A stretch of DNA of 64,000 nucleotides from Heloderma charlesbogerti (GCA_026122225.1 JANEZZ010000987.1:558001-622000), one strand, 5' to 3'; shown: positions 1 to 11,489, counted from the stretch's first letter. Numbers and translations: made by a program. Notes: generated by a model from the letters alone, not told the origin.

Positions 1-2616
1 TGCTGTGCCGAAAATTTCTCCCACATTTTTTCGACCATTCTCATTCAATTTGATAGAAAATAAATGGCTTTTGAAAAGAAATTCAAAGGAGGAGACATTT
101 TGGAGAAATTCTCATGGGCTGGGTTTGGGGTTCTTGTGCTTACTTTACTTATGAGGTGGCTGAGGAGTGTGCATGACTGTCATGTCTGTCATTGTACAAT
201 AACCTTCGCAGAAGCTTGTAGCCTCCTCGGATTCTTGCACTTCAGTTAAAGCCGTCCTGAGGACGCCATCACAAGGCAATTCCTCCTATGGGGCTTTTTC
301 AGTTCAGGAAGTGCAGGTGGGATGGGAGGCTGCAGAGCAATGGGAAGATGTGTGATCGAGAGAGAAAACACACTCAGCCCCCTCAGCCACTTAGCAGTGA
401 TTAGGTAAGCTCAAAAATACCACCAAAAGAAATTCAAAATTCTGCCTCAAAAAAGTGGATGCCTCAACACAGTTGAGGCTGTTTCCACTTGCAGGAGCAG
501 TGCAATAAACCAAAAGCCCTTAGGAGGAAAGAACGAGCCTGTGCTGCAACCCCTGCCAATAGTGAGCCCTATCTGTGAGAAATGGTTGGAGAATTTCTCC
601 TCCTCTAGGAGAAATTTGGTGAAATTGTCCCCCCAATTTCTCTGCCCACAAATAGGCCGGAGAATTTTGAGAGGCCCTCTGTGCACAGCATTACTGCCTC
701 CCAGAACACACATGTGATGCCACCTCTCTTACTTCCTTCAAACCCTTTCTCAAAACCCACCTTTTTTATAACTCCCTGGGCACAACCCCTTAGTTTCCAT
801 ACCCTAATGTAACTATGAGCATTTCTACATGAGCCTTTCAACCCACACCTTTACCTAGGCTTCTACTTCCAGATTCTTTGTGGGATTAAGATCGGCTCCT
901 TTACATGTGTTTTTTCCTGGTTTTTCTTTCTCTGCCTTTCTATATGTTCCATTACACAATGCTGTGGTATAGCAGAATTGCACAAATACAGGAGGGCTGC
1001 CATTCACAGAAATACCAGACTTTCCTCATTAGAAAAAAACCCAAAAACGTTAAAATGGTTACAAAGAACGGGAGAGGCCCTGGGGGATGATAACATCGTA
1101 TTGTGTAAGGACCAGCAAACTACAGTGAGTGAGGACTCATGAGCACACAATAAAAGCCTCATATAGAAAGGTTCTATGCCTATGTAAGTGCAACTGTGGT
1201 ACCACCACTGAAAAGGCTCTGCTCTCTGCTTTTACCATCTCTTCGGCTCTCACAGTATCATAACCAGGTATAGACCTGGGCAACCGATGAAGTTTTGTGC
1301 TAATCCCAGCAGTGGTCAGGCAGGTAGGCACAAGCTGAAATGGACTGCTTTGAGAGCTGGAAAATAGTTAAGCTAGAGACAAAGGTTTAGGAATGGAGAA
1401 ACTGCCCATTTGAAATGGAACATTTGGAAGCATTTTTCAGACACAGCATAATCAGAAGTTCACTCATGGTGGGGGAGACTATTATGGGACCAATGATCAA
1501 AACATCTCTGGCCCATATGTGTCCAGAAGGCATATGGTGAATTTAGAGAGCTAAACCTGTAAACCTTTAAACACACACACATACACATACCACACCAGCC
1601 CATCAACATATAATGATGTGTTTTCCCCAATTGTAGCTGCACCTGGATTGGCTTATGTTTGACTAGATTTGGTGTGACTGCTTTTTCCTTTGAGATCTGG
1701 AGAAATGTAGTCTGGCTTGTGTTCCTGTAACAAAGACCTGTTTGAGCACGCAAGGCGTTTTTCCCACCAGGATTTCCTTTCTCTTTATATGCCTCTCTCT
1801 TTGTTTGTTTGTGTTTGTTATTGCCTTGTGATAGAACTAATTAGCTTTTGCTCAAAAGGGACCTTTTCCCATGGCATAGTTGGCCTTGGATGCAAAGCAA
1901 GAGGGGGCTGTTGTGAGCCCCCAACGTGTCTCCTCCATGCAAGGAGCTATAGAGGGTCAAATGAAGATCTGTCTTCCATCAAAAAGAATCAGTCTGCTGA
2001 TGTGGTGTCCCTTTCTGACTCTCAAGGATACACCAAAAAGAATCAACTCTGTCTTCTACTGCATGATTACAGGTCAAGACCCTGCAGCATCGTCTCTTGT
2101 TACATTCCTTCTAAAAATTGCTGCTAGTTAGTAAGTAAGTAAATGTACTCTTCTTGGCCCTTGGTCCTAGCAAAACAGCAAGGAAATACCGCCCCTTTTC
2201 CATTCCAGAATCACAGTCACAAAACCATATCCATAAAGCAAAACCAATAAAACACAGATACAAATAGAGTGCTTGAATTTTAAAAAGCCCCAAAATAAAT
2301 GAATATAAATTAAAAACAGACCAATGCAAACATATTTGTTGTGCTGTATGTTACTCTGGCTTGAGCTTAATTAGATAGTCATGGTGTCCCAGACAATAAA
2401 TGCAGTTGTTTTGCAATCATATTGTCTGTATGACTCTGCTCTGACCTAAAGGGAATATTACATCAGTTTAAAAATAATAATTACCCATTGCCTCAAGTCT
2501 CTAGAGCAATCCTATGCATATTTATTCAGAAAAAAAATGTCCTGCTGAGTTCAACAAGGCATCCTTCCTTGTAAGTGTGTTTAGGGGTGCAGCCTACATC
2601 CAATTTCAGCTCCAGC
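1..2616. other. No gene recognised; diffuse unclassified DNA
   Basis: No coding exon is recognisable; open frames are short and resemble no family I know. A (CA)n-like run lies near 1570-1592. Around 540-680 there are several GGAGAAATT-type words in both orientations, suggesting an old palindromic DNA element. The stretch 2125-2330 is A-rich with TAAG repeats at its left edge and may be an antisense LINE 3' end, but I cannot name the family. Confidence 0.5.
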
Positions 2617-2912
2617 CAGGGCCGGCCCTACCATTAGGCAGAATGAGGCAATCGCTTCAGGCAGCAGTTCCTGGGGGGCAGTGAGAGCAGCCTCCCAGGT
2701 GTTCCTCCTGTGCTTCTTGGGCGTTCTCCTCTGTTGGAGGACAGAGCTGTTTATGAGGCATGCATGCGCACACACATACACTCACACACACACACACATG
2801 AAACTAGCCTGTTGTTGCAGATGTGGTGGAGGATGTTATCCCGTGGAAGTAAGATTCCACTGCCAGTTCAGCCACCTTTGTCTAGGCAGCAACTTGTCTT
2901 GGGCCATCCCTG
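2617..2912. mobile_element. Non-autonomous hAT-type transposon
   Basis: The element starts CAGGGCCGGCCC and ends GGGCCATCCCTG, an imperfect 12-bp terminal inverted repeat with 10 of 12 matches. It is flanked by GCTCCAGC (2609-2616) and GCTGCAGC (2913-2920), an 8-bp target-site duplication with one mismatch. Ends beginning CAG and 8-bp duplications are known hAT hallmarks. It has no transposase frame. A CA-rich microsatellite (about 2765-2800) lies inside. A related eroded copy is at about 62905-63085. Confidence 0.75.
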
Positions 2913-3054
2913 GCTGCAGCCAGGATAAAGTTCCCAAGCCTTTTGGCGAGTTCTGCATGTCCCTTGAACTGTGCTGCCCTAGGTGACATCCTAGCCCTGT
3001 ACAGCTGAGGTAGCTCTTCCTTCAAGGCCATTGAGGACTTAAATTGTCTGTACA

Positions 3055-3404
3055 CAGGGCTGGCGTCAAGGGTAGGCATGGTTGGGCACCTGCCAGGAGT
3101 CCACACCCCAGCAGGGGCCCGTTGACAAGAGCTCCCTGGAGTTGCTCCTCCTCCTCACCATGGCAACCTGCTGGTTCCCCTGCCTCTCGCTCTGTCCCAG
3201 GCAACTGTGGTGGTGAGAAGGAGAAGCAGGAGATGCCATGGCCTGCTTGCTCACTGCCTGCTTGCCCGTCAACTAATTGGTGAGAAAGAGGACAAGGAGC
3301 AACGCAAGCTGGTGACAATGGTGGTGAGTAGGTAGACTCCTCGAGGGAGGGGGCCCACTGAAGGTGTCTTGCGCAAGGCCCTCAAAAACTTGGAGCTGGC
3401 ATGG
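3055..3404 (-). mobile_element. hAT-type element, family A
   Basis: Family A is a roughly 330-350 bp repeat, GC-rich with many pyrimidine runs, present about six times in the window. This copy begins CAGGGCTGGCGTCAAGG, and its other end reads as the complement of a GGCTCCAGG-type terminus. The flanks TCTGTACA (3047-3054) and CCTGTACA (3405-3412) match at 7 of 8 bases, an 8-bp duplication that fits hAT insertion. Several overlapping open frames across it are low-complexity artefacts. It carries no transposase. Confidence 0.7.
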
Positions 3405-4325
3405 CCTGTACACTTCAGACCTACTAAGCCAGTTAAAACAGGAACTGGTGTTTTGCTTCTGTAGCACAATTCCCCACACCCCACCCACCATGATTTATAC
3501 AAACCAAAATGGAGATGCCCCTGCTAGGCACTGATTCATCCTGCATACGCTGAGCCAAAGTGTTAACAGTAGAGCTATTTTTTGTTTCCAAGCATGGCAC
3601 TATGCAATGGACCGATAAACAATGCAGTTATTGCCTTTTCAGATGTCGACCTCTTTTTGCGGGGCATTGGCAAGCCAATACGTGGCAAGCTCTAACAGTC
3701 TCTGGCAACTGCAAAAGCAAAATGAGAAATGACACTTTTCAACTCAGCAAAAATCTGAAAAGGGCAGGGCGGGGAACCTCACAGAGCAGTGCGATCCCGC
3801 ATCACCACCCCTCCAAACACTTGTACCTTTGCTTCAAGGCACGGCTGTCACTTCAGACTAGGCTCAAGAAGGAGAAAGCCATTGCCTCCAGCTTTATGAT
3901 GGTCTTCTCTGTCTTTCTTCTCACTCTCTTTTCCTTGTTAACATGTTGTTAGCAATCCCTTCCTTCTCTCTCTCTCTCTCTCTCCACACTCTTCTCCTTG
4001 TTTGAGCGCAGGCTGCTATAACGTGGCCTCCTGTTGAAGGAAATCTAAGGCACTATCATAATAACAAAAACCTTACAATAACAGCAAAAGGGAGACACAT
4101 TATTATGGGGGGGGGATCTCATTATGGCTTTTGATTGGTGGCTGCTCAAGGCTCTTCATCCTAGCAGCTCAGTTGTCCTCATACAACAATGCGTCCACAT
4201 CTCTCTGTGTCAAGCATTGCTGCCTCTTTGTGCTGGAAGGCAAGATGGCAACCATTGTCTTACTTCTTTTCAAGAGGCCAGGTCAGCAAGAAACACACCT
4301 AAGTATTTTCCTTTGAGTTGGAATA
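3405..4325. other. Unclassified, no gene seen; (TC)n at 3966-3984
   Basis: I see no coding exon or named repeat. A CT dinucleotide run sits at 3966-3984 and a short G run near 4108-4115. A 130-codon frame at 3560-3952 has no recognisable domain. Confidence 0.45.
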
Positions 4326-5360
4326 GGGATGTCTGTCATTTGGAAATCCAGCCCTTTCGGGGCTCAACAGATTTCGACTGCCCGCCCAACTGGGCTTGCA
4401 TTCTCTAGCCAAGTCACGGGCTTTCCCCGAACTCCGGGAACATTTGGTGGCTTTTTTTCTTAGTTGGGGCTGCCATTTGTGCAAATAGAGATTTGCTCAA
4501 ATTGCAGTAATTCATGCAAATTGCGGCTGAAATTTGTGCAAAGTACTCACATTGCAGCCCTAGTTTGTGCTATTTGTGCAAATTACACAAATTTGTGTAA
4601 ATTGCAGCTGTAATTTGTGCAAGTTGAAAAATGAAAAATCTGCAAACTGGCCTGATTCACTGCAGACCAGTTAGTGGAAAATTGAATGAAGTCCAGGGGG
4701 TTGAGCCAACAAAACCTTGTTGAGCTCCACCCCTCCAAATGGATTTTTCTGGATTCCCTAGATGGAAACTCAGTGTTCGAATTGGTAGCGTGGGGGAAGG
4801 AATAAGTCTTCTCAGTTTTTGTCATAGAACAACACCTCAAACCATCATCCTCAGAGGAGTCTGAGCCTTCATCCTCAGAAGAGCCTCTGGAGTCAGTAGG
4901 AGGAGACTGGGCCATTGAAAGGCATCACAAGGCTTCTATCTCCCCAGGATTCAGGATATACTGATTGTGTAAAATCTGTTCTGTCTGCATTTTGTGGATT
5001 GTCAGGTGCCTTTCATTCCATCATCTACTGATTGATGGAATCAGATTATTTTAGTTTCCAAATTTGCATAAATCTGCACTTGTGCAAATACACATTTGTG
5101 CTAATGCACAAATCCCTCCAAAATGCTCATTTCATACTTTAGCCTATGGGGGAAATACGCATTTTCAGCATTTTTTTTTTAAATTTTGCATATTTTGCTA
5201 CTACTAAATTTGCACAAAATTCTGGAAAGTTAGAGAAACAGTCCACAAGTCTGTGGAATCTGCCTAGCTAGGGAAAAGCTGGTCCACTGCAGAATCTGCA
5301 AATCAGATTCATAAAAATCCAAGCTCATTTGATTCCGTTGCAGATTTCTCCAACATCCCT
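4326..5360. mobile_element. Candidate DNA transposon with AGGGATGT ends
   Basis: The left edge reads AGGGATGTCTG and the right edge CAACATCCCT, giving a short inverted terminus (AGGGATGT). The interior is AT-rich and holds many short variants of AATTTGTGCAAATTG in both orientations (4480-4640). The right 170 bp (5190-5360) reappears in diverged form at 19870-20035 and 39240-39345, so at least that part is an interspersed repeat. The full extent as one element is an inference. Confidence 0.4.
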
Positions 5361-5870
5361 AGTCCAGGACCCAGTTCTCCAGAGGAAGCCCTGGGGGCAA
5401 CCCCCCCCCCCGCATCCAGAGAAGGCTCCATTACTGTCCTCAGACACTGAGGACTGGGGCCATGAAGAGCGTAGTACAACCACATTGCCACAGCCTGAGG
5501 CTGTTAAAATAGAGCAGGCCCCTTTAAGAGTCAGCGCCTCAGTAGGGGAGGCGGAGCTAACCAGCCTATTGGCCAGTCACTTCCTATTTAAGCCTCAGTT
5601 TTGCTCTGCTCTTTGTTGGAGCAGCAATCCTGTCTGGCTTCCAACCCCTCGGCTATTTGGAGCCCTCTGTGGCACTGGTCTCTTTCCACCTTGCTTCCTG
5701 AGAAATCTGACCCCAGCTTGAGATCTGATCCCAAGCAGAACCCTGCAAGCCAAGCTACATCTCAGAGCATCATCAGAACTCTTGGCCTGAAATGATACTA
5801 TTTTGTTTTGCTTTGGTGGGTCACTTGGCTCCTTGCTTTGCTGCTGCTCAGACTCTCGCCTCACTTCCAG
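5361..5870 (+). other. LTR-like or promoter-like repeat candidate
   Basis: The segment has a TATA-like TATTTAAG (near 5585-5592) preceded by GC-rich direct words and followed by TC-rich sequence, the arrangement expected of an LTR promoter. A similarly built segment with CTATAAAG lies at 22105-22430. I cannot find matching termini or a target-site duplication, so this could also be unique DNA. A 130-codon frame over 5329-5721 has no known domain. Confidence 0.2.
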
Positions 5871-6065
5871 GCACCATTAGTAAGTTGTGATCAACCTGAT
5901 CAACCCCATACTTGATGTTCGCTACAGAGGAGTGTAATGGCTTCAGCAGTGGGAAGCTGCACTCCAACCTAGGCCAGGTGGTGATGAAGAAATGGGAAGC
6001 AGAATAAATTGGAAATTGGAGTTTAGAGAACAACAGGTATCACAGCAGGGCTGAAAGCCTGAGAA

Positions 6066-6197
6066 GGGCTGTAGCTCAGTGGCAGAGCACATATCTGGCA
6101 TGCAGGAAGCCACAGGTTCAATTTCCGGCATCTCCAGCTAGACATGGGAAAGAATCCTGCCTGAAACCCTGGAGAGCTGCTCCCAGTCAGTGTAGGT
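6066..6197 (+). mobile_element. tRNA-derived SINE, 5' part (split)
   Basis: The head reads GGGCTGTAGCTCAGTGG, a type-2 pol III A box, followed by a B box GGTTCAATTTC near 6115. The body continues with CTCCAGCTAGACATGGG and CCTGAAACCCTGGAGAG. The copy is cut at 6197 by a hAT-type element and resumes at 6563. It is not a functional tRNA gene, because the anticodon arm is degenerate and the body runs far beyond tRNA length. Diverged copies are at 38785-39016 (minus) and 55430-55548 (plus). Confidence 0.75.
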
Positions 6198-6562
6198 CAG
6201 GAGTGAAGAACCTCCAATCGGTGGCCAAATCTTGCCCTCTGTGGTTCTATTCTGGCCCTCTGGAGTTCCCCAGATAGCCCCAACCCCTTGGCCATGCCCC
6301 TTGACCCACCTCTTTCTCCCAACCACCAACTGTTTGGTGAGTTCCCAGTTTTTTCACATTTCCCCCATTCTGAAAGGTCGAAATGCCTCTCTGAAGGCTT
6401 AGTTGCTAGCAGGAAGAGCGCGAAGCTAAAATATGGCGGTGTTTTTGGAATGTTGGCCATGCCCCTTTTGCCTTTGGCCCTGCCCACCCCTGGAACGTGG
6501 CCCTCGAGAGCTTCTCCAAAATAGATTGTGGCCCTCAGGCTGAAAAAGGTTCAGCACCCCTG
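6198..6562. mobile_element. hAT-type element, family B, inside a SINE
   Basis: The ends are CAGGAGTGAAGAACCT and AGGTTCAGCACCCCTG, inverted copies of each other with mismatches. The flanks GTGTAGGT (6190-6197) and CTGTAGAT (6563-6570) match at 6 of 8 bases. Removing 6198-6562 plus one flank rejoins the surrounding tRNA SINE, so the insertion is younger than the SINE. A related copy begins at 59571. It has no transposase frame. Confidence 0.75.
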
Positions 6563-6615
6563 CTGTAGATAATACCAACCTATATGAACCAATGGCATGA
6601 CTCAATACAACATAG
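6563..6615 (+). mobile_element. tRNA-derived SINE, 3' part
   Basis: This is the continuation of the SINE at 6066-6197, with a tail like GACTCAATACAACATAGCTT, comparable to the CAGTATAAGGCAGCTT tails of CR1/L3-associated SINEs. It was separated from the head by the hAT element at 6198-6562. Confidence 0.6.
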
Positions 6616-6790
6616 CTTCCTATGACTATACTCCTGATATTCTCCTAATATTTATACCAGGCCTGGCCCATCCAGAAGTGTCAATCCCAGTAAGCAATGC
6701 TGCACAACTGATTGGTAGGCAGTGTGAAGTGTATGGACTGGTCAGGCCTGATATAAGCACTAGCAGCCTGGCCTCTCATCTTGCCTGGTT

Positions 6791-7520
6791 AAGAACATAG
6801 GAAGAGCCCTGCTGGATCAGACCCAGGGTCCATCTAGGCCAGCATTCTGTTCACACAGTGGCCAACCAGCTGTTGACCAGGAAACCACAAGCAGGGCATG
6901 AGCGCAACAGCACCCTCCCGCCCATGTTCCCCAGCAACTGGTGTACCTAGGCTCACTGCCTCTGGTACTGGAGGTAGCACAGAGCCACCAGGACTAGTAG
7001 CCACTGATAGCCTTTTCCTCCAGGAATATGTCCAACCCCCCTTTAAAGCCCTCCACACTGGTGGCCATCACTACATCCTGTAGTAGCGACTTCATAGTTT
7101 GACTGCACGCTGTGTAAAGGAGTCCTTCCTTTTATCTGTCCTGAATCTCCCACCAGTCAGCTTCATAGGATGACCCCATTGCGTTCTAATATTTTGAGAG
7201 AGGGAGAAAAATGTCTCCCTATCCACGTTCTCCACACCATGCATAATTTTGTACACCTCTGTCATGTCTCCCCTTACCCTCCTTTTTTCCAAGCTAAACA
7301 ATCCCAGCTGTTGTAACCTTCTCTCATGGGGGAGATGCTCCAGCCCTTTGATCATTTTAGTTGCCCTTTTCTTCACTTTCTCCAGATCTACAATATCTTC
7401 TTTTAGGTGTGGTGACCAGAACTGTACACAGTATTCCAAGTGTGGTCGCACCATAGATTTGTATAGGGACAGTCTGATATTGGCAGTTTTATTTTCAATT
7501 CCTTTTCTAATTACGCCCAG
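6791..7520 (-). mobile_element. CR1-clade (L3-like) LINE, 3' end of ORF2
   Basis: Read on the minus strand, this copy encodes the C-terminal part of a CR1-clade reverse transcriptase. The region at 7454-7092 contains VRPHLEYCVQFWSPH, RATKMIKGLEHL and LFSLEKRRVRGDM, the conserved blocks downstream of the RT catalytic domain. The frame breaks where a tryptophan codon (KLWNSL) has become a stop, and the downstream coding remnant continues to about 6990. The 3' UTR ends at 6791 with the GGATCAGAC and AGGGTCCATCTA words shared by all L3-like copies here. It is 5'-truncated and dead. Sister copies are at 14582, 19083, 29967, 32352, 47881, 50240 and 57788. Confidence 0.88.
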
Positions 7521-8490
7521 TTAGGCCACAACAGAGAAGTGCTATCTACCTGCTGTACTTCAGATTTTAATCTTTGCCATTCACTGCCAGCTTCAGCACC
7601 TGACATCAGGGAGCCTGGGATGAAAAGCACGTACTTAAAGTCTACATCCTCTGCAACCTCCCTTAGCCCCAGCACTTCCAAATAGCGATGCTGGAGAAAT
7701 CCGCTGCGGACCCAAATGAGGTCTTTCCCTACCTGCATGGCAACAATTTACGTATAACCAAGCACTGTAAGGCCACAAATGGTGTAAGATATGCTAATTA
7801 CATTTGCCCCAGATACATCAACTTGGGCTGCAATTGGCGTAGCTTGTCCTGTTTAAAGAAAAAAAATCTGCAAAAAATCCGGAGGACACACAGGGGATCA
7901 GGGGTAATCCATTGAGCCCCAAGACGGCTGGATTTCCCCATGATGGACTTGCCCGCCCGCCTGGACCAGACACTGCAGGGTTCGTACATCCCTACTTCCA
8001 AGCAGCAATCTGTATAGCATTAGGAACTCCCAATAAGTCTAATTGCATCTTACAATTACAATCTCTTCAGAAATGTCCTGCTGGATAATGGCAGGCGAAG
8101 CCAATAACCAAACCGCCGTTCCTTCCAAACAGGACAGCTGTTGGTGTCTTTGCTGGATCTGGGTGCCTCTTTGTTTTGGTTTCAATAGTCTGTGACACTT
8201 TGGCCATCTGTCTCATTTATGCTGCTGGCAACACGGACTGAAAATGACATCAGCCTAGCAGTTCCAAACCCCTTGCAAAGGCAGACCCTCCAAAAAGAAG
8301 ATGAGAAGAAGAAGAAAAAGAATGCATTTTAAGTAAATCCATCTCCCTGCTTTACAGAGGCTTGACTTCCAAGGAACTGGAGAAGAGACCATTACATTCT
8401 GCTACTCCTTGCTAAGTCCTGCCTTCAGAAGGAGAGCTGAGAGCTATTTTTCGACTTCCTGTGATCGGATCCCTAGTTTCAGTCCTTCAT
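7521..8490. other. Unclassified, no gene seen
   Basis: I recognise no exon, RNA gene or repeat family. A purine-rich AAGAAGAAGAAAAAG stretch lies near 8297-8320. Some of this may be single-copy DNA. Confidence 0.45.
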
Positions 8491-8806
8491 CAGGCCCAGC
8501 ATCAAGGGTAGGCATGGTCGGGCAATTGTCGAGGGCCCACACCCCAGCAGGGGCCCATTGACGAGGATGCCCTGGAGTTGCTCCTCCTCCTCACCGGCGC
8601 AACCTGCTTCTTCCCCTGCCTCTTGCTCTGGCCCAGGCAACTGTGGTGGTGAGAAGGGGGAGCAGGAGGTGCCACGGCCTCCTTGCTCTCTGGCTGCCAA
8701 CAAGCAACTGGCGGCAATGATGAGGAAGAGGAGGAGGAGCAAGGGCGACTGGTGACAATGACGGTGAGAAGGCCGACTCCCTGGGGGAGGGGGCCCCTTG
8801 GCAAAC
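8491..8806 (-). mobile_element. hAT-type element, family A (truncated)
   Basis: This shares its body with the copies at 3055, 44385 and 51913. The intact end is CAGGCCCAGCATCAAGGG at 8491. The opposite end is missing the GGCTCCAGG terminus, so no duplication can be checked. Overlapping open frames on both strands are by-products of its GC-rich, TGA-poor composition. Confidence 0.6.
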
Positions 8807-9040
8807 ATGGTTACCTGCTATGAGAACGAGTTGTGGTGAGCATCCTGCAACATGTTCTCCACCCTCCCCTCTTGTCCTCTTTTGTGCTAAAGGGGGAGAT
8901 AGGAAATTTCCACTTTTCCGCTAGCCACAGTTCCCCATGATGTCCAAACTCAGGCAACTGTGCTTTGTTTAAACTATTATTCATGAGAGACAGCCAGGAT
9001 CAAAGTGTGGATTGACCTTGGCTTGTTTTGAACCCATAGC

Positions 9041-9165
9041 TTAAACCAGCCTTCCCCAACCTGGTGCCCTGCAGATATGTTGGACTGCAAGTCCCCTTGG
9101 CCATGCTGGCTGGGGTTGGTGGGCATTGTAGTCCAATACAGGTGGTTGAGGAAGGCTGGTTTAAA
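9041..9165. mobile_element. Palindromic MITE
   Basis: The outer arms TTAAACCAGCCTTCCCCAAC and GGTTGAGGAAGGCTGGTTTAA are inverted, and the inner arms (ATGTTGGACTGCAAG against TGTAGTCCAATACA) continue the foldback. This is a very common reptile palindrome. Further copies or halves are at 11022, 24449, 24823, 26350, 28488, 34088, 48385 and 60855. It is too short to encode anything. Confidence 0.8.
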
Positions 9166-10156
9166 CAAACCACAGTTTCCCGAGTTAAGGTATCACAGGG
9201 AACTTAGTTCATTCAAAACTAAAAGCTTCTCCTTCTCAGGGGGATGAAAGAAAAGAAAGTAGCAGGTGCTTACAGGTCCGAGGATTGGCACAGGGTTTTT
9301 TTCCCCCCCATGTGGTTTCTCATTATCTCAACTGGTCCTGTGAGTCTAGTGTCTCACTTGAGCTGGAATCCAGGCCCGCCATGAACTATCCATGGTCCAG
9401 AACTATTTGTGGCCTAACCAGTACCTTTGCCACACCTGACCAGGTCAGAAAACCTCTGTGGAACCAGCCTGGACCTGAACCTATAGGGTCTTAGTGCTTG
9501 CCATCTTTTGCTCCAGCTTTACATTCCCACATGAGGGATTTCCCTATTTGTATCTGAGATCAGTAGTAACCTGCCTGTAATACTGTAAAGTAGCTAAAGA
9601 TTAATGGGATATGGCGGAATGAAAGCACTCTTCATATAAAACCTCATTTACTTTCATGGCACCAAACTGGCATGCATAGATTTTCCACCCTCTTTCTTTT
9701 TGTTCTAAAGAGGACTGTTTTTAAAAAAATACATATATATCCAAGGCTAGGTTTGACATTTATGGGTTAATAAATAGCAGCCATATAATTTTGCATCCAG
9801 GTTGAATCCCACAGAACTATAATTATCAGTGAAATATGAGCACTATTTATAAGCAACCTGAGGCTCTCTTCAAAAGAATGTTTACTTTTGTTCCCAAAAA
9901 AGAAAGTGAACGGCAGAACGCAGAGCGAACAAATAGAGCTATGATAGGCAAATCATTTATAGCCAAGAAATCATCAAGCAATCAAATATACTAATGTTAT
10001 AACTGTGATCTCCAAACATTACTTTCCTCTTTCCTCACTTAAAATCTAGGTCTTATTGAAGACATCTGTAGAGTTGAAGGGGAAAACTCTGTCCTTGCAT
10101 TCCACGGCTTTAAAATTGGCTGCTGTTTCTCATTCCCTTATGTAGGGAAGTTCAAG
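9166..10156. other. Mostly single-copy-looking AT-rich DNA
   Basis: No gene is seen. The stretch 9600-10130 lacks the repeat words found elsewhere in the window and reads like single-copy sequence. It could include a conserved non-coding element, but nothing in the sequence alone proves that. Confidence 0.35.
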
Positions 10157-10385
10157 CTAGGCTGTGTAGTGGTTACAGTGTTGGACAGGGTGTCAGGAGG
10201 CCCAGGTTCAAGTCCCCATTCCGTTCTGAAGCCCACTGGGTGACTCTGGGCCAGTCACTGACTCTCAGCTTAACCCACCTCACAGGGTTGTTGTGAGGAT
10301 AAATGGAGAGGAGGAGGATCCTGTATACTACCTTGGGCTCCTCGGAAGAAAGGCAGGATATAAATGTAACTAATAAATAAATGTA
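10157..10385 (+). mobile_element. tRNA-derived CORE/MIR-like SINE
   Basis: A tRNA-like head with A box (GTGTAGTGGTTACAG) and B box (GGTTCAAGTCC near 10205) is followed by a CORE-type body with GGGCCAGTCACTGACTCTCA and CACAGGGTTGTTGTGAGG. The tail GGCAGGATATAAATG plus AATAAATAAATG is L2-type. A second, more eroded copy is at 26125-26346. The CORE domain is known from vertebrate CORE-SINEs such as MIR. Confidence 0.85.
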
Positions 10386-10532
10386 GGCCTTTCAGTTTAT
10401 ATAGGAAGTTTAATTTTTCGTGCTTTAGTGTTTTTATTTTGAAATTGTAAGGATACTTTGAATTGTTCAGTATTTTTGTTGTTAGGTGCCTTGAACTTTT
10501 AGGAGGAAAGATGGAACACAGATGTTTTAGAC

Positions 10533-10630
10533 CAGGGATGGGAGATGTGTGGCCCTCCAGATATTGATGCAATTTCCATCATCTCTAGCCAGCATAGCCA
10601 ATGGTGATGGATGATACGACTTGCAGACCA
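10533..10630. mobile_element. Degenerate palindromic MITE
   Basis: GTGGCCCTCCAGATATTGATG, then CATCATCTCTAGCCAGCATAG with the partial complement GATGGATGATACGACTTGCA, match the palindromic MITE family at 9041 with strong decay. Confidence 0.5.
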
Positions 10631-10668
10631 GGAACAACTGGAAACCCACATCATCCCAGTCCTTATTT

Positions 10669-10671
<3 letters not shown>

Positions 10672-10714
<43 letters not shown>
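10672..10714. repeat. (GATA)n microsatellite
   Basis: About ten perfect GATA units in a row. Squamate genomes are known to be rich in tetranucleotide microsatellites of this kind. Confidence 0.95.
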
Positions 10715-10716
<2 letters not shown>

Positions 10717-10934
10717 TTCTGGGATGTGTTATCTGAGTTTTATTGCATTTATCCTCACAGTTCTTTATGAAAGAGGTTGCATCTATGCTGTAGGTTTTAG
10801 GCTGGTTTAAAAGAGAAAAGGGAACTAGGTAATCTCTAACAAAATTTTCAGTCTTCTCACCAAACTAAAATCTTTGGGGTGCTTTGCAGGAAGCTATGAC
10901 ACATGACCTGGAATTAAACTGATATAGGTTTGCA

Positions 10935-11015
10935 ATATAGATGTGTCCCGTGGCTCCCATTTTACAGATGGCGAACTGAGGCTGAAAGATAGCAGCTTGC
11001 CTATTGGCACAATGT
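10935..11015 (-). mobile_element. MIR-like SINE fragment
   Basis: CCCATTTTACAGATGGCGAA, CTGAGGCTGAAAGATAGCAG and CTTGCC follow the order of the MIR/CORE body read on the minus strand. The copy is short and diverged. Confidence 0.5.
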
Positions 11016-11021
11016 TCTGAA

Positions 11022-11122
11022 TCAGCTTTTCCCAACCTGGTGGCCCAGTGCATCGGACTACGACTCTGGTCATTCCCAGCCAGTATGCGGATGGAGGACA
11101 TCAGATTGGGGACGGCTGTTCT
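11022..11122. mobile_element. Palindromic MITE, diverged
   Basis: The left arm CAGCTTTTCCCAACCTGGTG and right arm AGATTGGGGACGGCTGTTCT are inverted remnants of the family at 9041. The interior CATTCCCAGCCAGTATG fits the family centre. Confidence 0.6.
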
Positions 11123-11489
11123 AAATAAATCCTGAACTCACGGCAGAGGTGAGAACAGAGGTGACATCTCACAAAGCTTAGTCAAACTCTGTGTCTACTT
11201 TCCTTTTATCAGACTTTAGAGGAAGCCTGTGTGTTCCATAAAACCTTTTCAAAGCAAAGCATATTTTTGCTTTCGCAGCTACAGAAATGTTACACTTTTT
11301 TGGTGCTACTTTTTGCTAGCGACGGTGTCCTTACGAAGACCGAAACTCACACATTTTTCTGGTGTTGGTGGTTGGCTCCAAATCAAATCTAAAAAGAGAA
11401 CTTCTGCTTCCTTCTAACTGGATTTCACCCAGCCGAAATGTGTGCTGAAGAGAAGCACGCTACTGGTTTTCTCAATCCAGTCCCAATGA

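Noticed and set aside
4583..4915. 110-codon acidic frame (minus)
   Set aside because: Ser/Asp/Glu-rich composition reflects CTC/TCC-rich DNA in an interspersed element; no domain or conservation evidence.
6066..6140. Functional tRNA gene
   Set aside because: A and B boxes are present, but the acceptor and anticodon arms do not pair and the sequence continues as a SINE body. The same applies at 10157, 26125, 32727 and 38785.
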